Part shown: positions 5,928 through 8,568 of the stretch, piece after piece
Layout: each line of letters starts with the position of its first letter
Position numbering within the stretch: position 1 is the first letter of the stretch
Source of the DNA: JBGSOV01 sp964558715
GTDB lineage: Bacteria > Patescibacteriota > Gracilibacteria > CAIRYL01 > GCA-016699755
Length of the DNA: 8,568 bases
Reading direction: 5' to 3'
Assembly: GCA_964558715.1 (NCBI GenBank)
Contig: CAZLFD010000048.1
Coordinates: forward strand, 1 to 8,568
Made by a program: the position numbers and the translations under genes
Notes under the pieces: model-generated
Database searches by the model: none
Told to the model about the DNA's origin: nothing
The model's input: only the letters and a program-made list of their open reading frames with translations

Positions 5928-8146
5928 TCGTCTGTTGAAAAAGAAAAAAACTGTTTATTCTGCTCGCGAAACCACGGAAAATACCCCAGGGCAGAGGCAT
6001 CATCTGAAAACTGCCGCGCTTCGCGAATGTAGAAATCGTTGACCAGAGAATAGCGATCGGGGATGACCGCCATATGATTGATGGTATTATTTTTCACCTT
6101 TTCATCGACCAACCAGGTGTAGCGAGGGGTAAACAGGGTGATCGCCGGTACATCGTCGATGAAGATGCCGCTCAGTTCTTGCAGATCGGTCTGGCGCTTT
6201 TCAGCATCGTGCGTACTGCGGATCTCTTCGAGCAGTACACTCGCCTTGAGGTTTTTCCACTCCGAAAAGTTAAAGCCTCCCTCCCCGACTTGCGACAGGT
6301 GAAAATACGGATACGAATCGAGGTTGTAGCCCAGATGTTGCGGCAAGATGATCAGTTCGTAATCACGCGCGCGTACCGAATAGCGAAAATCGTCGGCGTT
6401 CATAGGGCGCAGTTCGATTTCGATACCGATGTCGAGCCAGTCGCTCTGCAGCTGTTCGGCGATTTCACGCAGGTAATCGAACGACTCAAGGTAGGTAAGG
6501 CTGAGGCGTACATGCTTCCCATCAGCATCAATGCGATACACATCTGCCTTTTCATCGGCAGCGGCATGCACCGCAGTGGGCGAGACTTCAATAGCGACCG
6601 GCTCTGGTTCGAGGGTGATCTCGGGGGGGATCAGTTCATCGCGCGCGGCTTCGAGTGTCGCGGCATCGGCAGAATAGAAGATGGTGACACTCTCGCGATC
6701 GAGCAGTTCGCCACCGGTACCGAGAAATTCGATATTATATACATTCTCGCCCTGGTTAAGCGTGCCGATAGCCGTATCTGCCAAATAACTAAAGCGCCCG
6801 GTAGTCGGGTCGAACAGTTGCAGTTGGTAGCCATTGACCGTGACTCTGCTCGTATTATCGGGAATAGTGCCGATAAGGAAAAAGCGCGACTGGCTCGTAG
6901 CCGACCACTTTTTGTCGCTTGGCTCGGTCACGTAGACGGCATCTTGAAAAGCCGGGTTGGGTGTAGGCGACAGGGTGACGGCGCGCGTCGGTGTTTCGGT
7001 GGTAACTTCTTCTACAGGTTCTTCTTGTGGTTCGGGTGTTTTTTCGGAGCGGAAAAAGTACCCCGCTTCGCGCATCAGTTCGCCCGCACGGGTGATGCTG
7101 GTATTGACGATATCGGCCTGCGGCCACAGCTCGACCAAGGGGGTATCGACCCGCGTTGCATCGAATTGTTCTGCCATGCCATCGAGGTCGATGGCGGCGC
7201 GCATCGCCTGGCGGATAAATTTGGTAGTGAGTGTTTCGTCTTTCAGGTTAAAAAATACCGCGACGTAACGCGGCCCGATCACCTCGATCTTTTGAAAACG
7301 GTCATTCCCGCCGATTTCTTTGGCTTCTTGGGTTCTGATCGGGCGAATGGCATCGAGCTTATTCACATTCGCCAGCAGCTGCTTTTGATTGCCAAAAACC
7401 CGTAGTGAAATGGTCTCGACTTTTGGCGCATTCGGGTAGGCGTCAGGAAAGGCAGCCAAGCGCACCTCGGTAAATTCTGGTTGGCGAAAAATACCCTCAA
7501 AGCGGTATGGTCCGCAACCGATGGGCTCTTGGTTGAAACTATCGAATTCGAGCCCACTGACCGGCGTACCCACGAGCAAATGTTGCGGAAGGAGCCCGAG
7601 CGTAAAGTTGGTAAAAAAAGTTTTGCGCTTTTCAGGGATCGTAAAGCGCACTGTAAGATTATCGACCTTTTCGATCTGCACGTCGGCAAAGGTGTTTTTG
7701 AGGAAAGTATTGCTAAACTCCGGATGCTGGATCACATCACGATACGTAAACATGACATCGTCGGCAGAAACGGGGCGGCCATCATGCCAGAGGATATCGC
7801 CGCGCAAGGTGAATTCGTAGACCTCTTTATTGGGCGAAAGCGTGTGCGTGGCGAGATGGTCTTTGATCTCGCCGGTTTCGGCGTTATAGCGCATCAATCC
7901 CGCAAAGACAAGATTTACCACGTCTTCTTCGAGACCATCGGCAAACAACGGATTAAAGCTGTAATTCGGGTCGATCGTACCTACTACGCCCTCGACAATG
8001 CTCCCACCACTGGCGGGGCGCACCGAAGAATTTTCGACATAAAAAGCATGAATGATACCGATATTCGAAACAAAGAACATCGCGGTAAACACCGCCAAAA
8101 GCTTCTTTTCGAGGCCGGAAAGAGAGAGGCCGAACCGGTTCCGCAT
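5924..8146 (-). CDS. Membrane-anchored family 5 solute-binding protein with nested Ig-like domain
   Basis: An extracellular binding protein of the OppA/DppA type (SBP family 5), which normally delivers peptides to an ABC transporter. From the ATG at 8146 it has 740 residues, against about 500-600 for typical members. Residues 14-37 (KK, then a hydrophobic run) form an uncleaved anchor or signal; there is no lipobox cysteine. The family core is clear: GGSIVEGVVG (47-56), NPLF, LWHDGRPVSADDVMFTYRD (119-137), GCGPYRFEG and FIRQAMRAAIDLD. After REAGYFF (359-365) about 165 residues are inserted: a Glu/Pro/Thr linker, an Ig-like domain (about 400-491, with VNGYQLQLFDPTTGRF) and a second linker. The fold resumes at DGKHVRLSLTYL. 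The in-frame TTG at 8188 is rejected because it overlaps secG. No permease or ATPase gene adjoins it, so its partner is unknown. Confidence 0.9.
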   Translation of the reverse strand: MRNRFGLSLSGLEKKLLAVFTAMFFVSNIGIIHAFYVENSSVRPASGGSIVEGVVGTIDPNYSFNPLFADGLEEDVVNLVFAGLMRYNAETGEIKDHLATHTLSPNKEVYEFTLRGDILWHDGRPVSADDVMFTYRDVIQHPEFSNTFLKNTFADVQIEKVDNLTVRFTIPEKRKTFFTNFTLGLLPQHLLVGTPVSGLEFDSFNQEPIGCGPYRFEGIFRQPEFTEVRLAAFPDAYPNAPKVETISLRVFGNQKQLLANVNKLDAIRPIRTQEAKEIGGNDRFQKIEVIGPRYVAVFFNLKDETLTTKFIRQAMRAAIDLDGMAEQFDATRVDTPLVELWPQADIVNTSITRAGELMREAGYFFRSEKTPEPQEEPVEEVTTETPTRAVTLSPTPNPAFQDAVYVTEPSDKKWSATSQSRFFLIGTIPDNTSRVTVNGYQLQLFDPTTGRFSYLADTAIGTLNQGENVYNIEFLGTGGELLDRESVTIFYSADAATLEAARDELIPPEITLEPEPVAIEVSPTAVHAAADEKADVYRIDADGKHVRLSLTYLESFDYLREIAEQLQSDWLDIGIEIELRPMNADDFRYSVRARDYELIILPQHLGYNLDSYPYFHLSQVGEGGFNFSEWKNLKASVLLEEIRSTHDAEKRQTDLQELSGIFIDDVPAITLFTPRYTWLVDEKVKNNTINHMAVIPDRYSLVNDFYIREARQFSDDASALGYFPWFREQNKQFFSFSTDE
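6545..7042 (-). other. Region encoding the Ig-like insertion in the solute-binding protein
   Basis: This encodes residues 369-534: an acidic Pro/Thr linker, a beta-rich domain resembling bacterial Ig-like or glucodextranase B-like folds, and a second Pro/Glu linker. It interrupts the family 5 fold between the helix ending REAGYFF and the strand starting DGKHVRLSL. Frame is kept on both sides, so it is a designed insertion and not a sequencing artefact. Confidence 0.65.
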
Positions 8147-8151
8147 GGGAA

Positions 8152-8379
8152 TTAGGTAAGAACGGGGATGAGAAAAGCGTTCAGACAAAAAGCGACAGCG
8201 AGCACGATCGTCGCCTGAAAGATCAGTTTTTCGGCTCCGCGGCGTTCAGAATGAAAACCGCCGTCAGAACCGCCGGCAAGCGAGCCAAGCCCGGCTCCGC
8301 GTTGCTGCAAAAGAATCAAGATCGCGAGCAAGATGGAGATTGCGACCTGTAAAGTGATGAGAATTGTTGCGAGTGTCAT
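8152..8379 (-). CDS. secG: Preprotein translocase subunit SecG
   Basis: SecG is the small subunit of the SecYEG channel and assists SecA-driven export across the inner membrane. The 75 residues match the family: helix 1 at about 3-24, the conserved cytoplasmic LLQQRGAGLGSLAGGS (23-38), then RRGAEKLIFQATIVL leading into helix 2 (about 52-72). The ATG at 8379 gives the standard N-terminus; the frame is open further upstream (GTG at 8481 and at 8400), but the extra residues are not SecG-like. The stop at 8152 is five bases before the solute-binding protein ATG, so the two are co-transcribed. No Shine-Dalgarno motif is present; the bases before the ATG are pyrimidine-rich. It is the first gene of the operon. 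Confidence 0.95.
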   Translation of the reverse strand: MTLATILITLQVAISILLAILILLQQRGAGLGSLAGGSDGGFHSERRGAEKLIFQATIVLAVAFCLNAFLIPVLT

Positions 8380-8498
8380 AAGGACAAAGATGAAAGGCAC
8401 GTCGATTTTGTGGCAATTCCGCAAAAAAGGCAAGCTCTTCGATGACAAATGGCGAGAGCATCGGGTACTGTAGTTCTGCACATTAATTTACAGTGATA

Positions 8499-8532
8499 AT
8501 TACAAATGACAAAGGTCTTGTTGCACAAATAA
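8499..8532 (-). promoter_or_regulatory. secG: Candidate promoter of the secG operon with the 19-base shared element
   Basis: Read on the minus strand, the 19-base element (8532-8514) is followed after 9 bases by TGTAAT (8504-8499, 5/6 match to -10), the same geometry as at 32-65. Transcription would begin near 8492, giving a leader of about 113 bases. An overlapping alternative is TTGTCA (8512-8507, 5/6 match to -35), a 16-base spacer and TAAATT (8490-8485, 4/6). The shared spacing favours the first reading. Confidence 0.5.
8514..8532 (-). repeat. 19-base dispersed element, copy 2
   Basis: Exact copy of the element at 32-50, in inverted orientation relative to the window, lying just upstream of the secG operon. 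Confidence 0.8.
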
Positions 8533-8568
8533 GTTGAACAATAATTAAAAGAAGTGTACTAAAGAGCT

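Noticed and set aside
6074..7405. 443-residue open frame on the + strand
   Set aside because: It is antisense to the well-supported solute-binding protein gene and its translation has no recognisable protein character; long shadow frames are expected opposite GC-rich genes.
7481..8155. 224-residue open frame on the + strand
   Set aside because: Also antisense to the solute-binding protein gene, with no start signal or family resemblance.
8147..8188. TTG start for the solute-binding protein at 8188
   Set aside because: It would overlap secG by 37 bases, while the ATG at 8146 lies 5 bases after the secG stop and gives a normal positive-then-hydrophobic anchor.
8380..8481. N-terminal extension of SecG from GTG codons
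   Set aside because: The added residues are polar and unlike SecG, whose first membrane helix begins right after the ATG at 8379.
32..8532. The 19-base inverted pair as terminal repeats of an 8.5-kb transposon
   Set aside because: The enclosed DNA carries secG and rplI and no transposase or integrase, and both copies have the same geometry to a -10 hexamer. A promoter element explains them better.
1..8568. CRISPR array, prophage, defence or toxin-antitoxin system
   Set aside because: No regularly spaced repeats and no nuclease, integrase or toxin-like genes were seen on either strand.

Overview
The window looks like a chromosomal segment from a small-genome bacterium, most likely a member of the Patescibacteria (Candidate Phyla Radiation). 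The main reason is the family 5 solute-binding protein. It is held by an N-terminal membrane anchor instead of a lipobox, its mature start reads GGSIVEGVVG...NPLF, it has an Ig-like domain nested inside it, and no transporter permease or ATPase lies beside it. Very short intergenic distances and the lack of Shine-Dalgarno motifs are compatible with this, but the placement is an inference. UGA, UAA and UAG all act as stops here, so the genetic code looks standard.

Layout. (1) Positions 1-291: a small + strand gene of unknown function, cut close by the window edge, behind a candidate promoter. (2) 292-522: intergenic DNA holding an imperfect hairpin and a strong GC hairpin that probably ends the next gene. 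(3) 523-4152, minus strand: a 1209-residue secreted, modular surface protein. It has a signal peptide, a concanavalin/LamG-like domain, six CnaB/SpaA-like beta modules that all keep a Lys-Glu-Asn isopeptide triad, one Ig-like domain, and an unusual aromatic-rich C-terminal tail. (4) 4153-4551: an AT-rich divergent intergenic region with a promoter at each end. (5) 4552-5157, + strand: a 201-residue soluble protein of unknown function. (6) 5158-5477: a convergent intergenic region with several stem-loops. (7) 5478-8379, minus strand: a compact operon secG, solute-binding protein gene, rplI, with a 5-base gap and then a 4-base ATGA overlap.

The operon joins a Sec translocase subunit, an exported peptide-binding-type protein and ribosomal protein L9, all growth-linked housekeeping functions. 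The giant surface protein would itself be a Sec substrate and probably contacts other cells or the matrix. The most noteworthy observations are: a 19-base sequence repeated exactly, in inverted orientation, near both ends of the window, each copy the same distance from a -10-like hexamer; the six putative isopeptide modules with paired cysteines; the unexplained C-terminal tail; and a 24-base pure pyrimidine tract between the -10 box and the start codon of the surface-protein gene.
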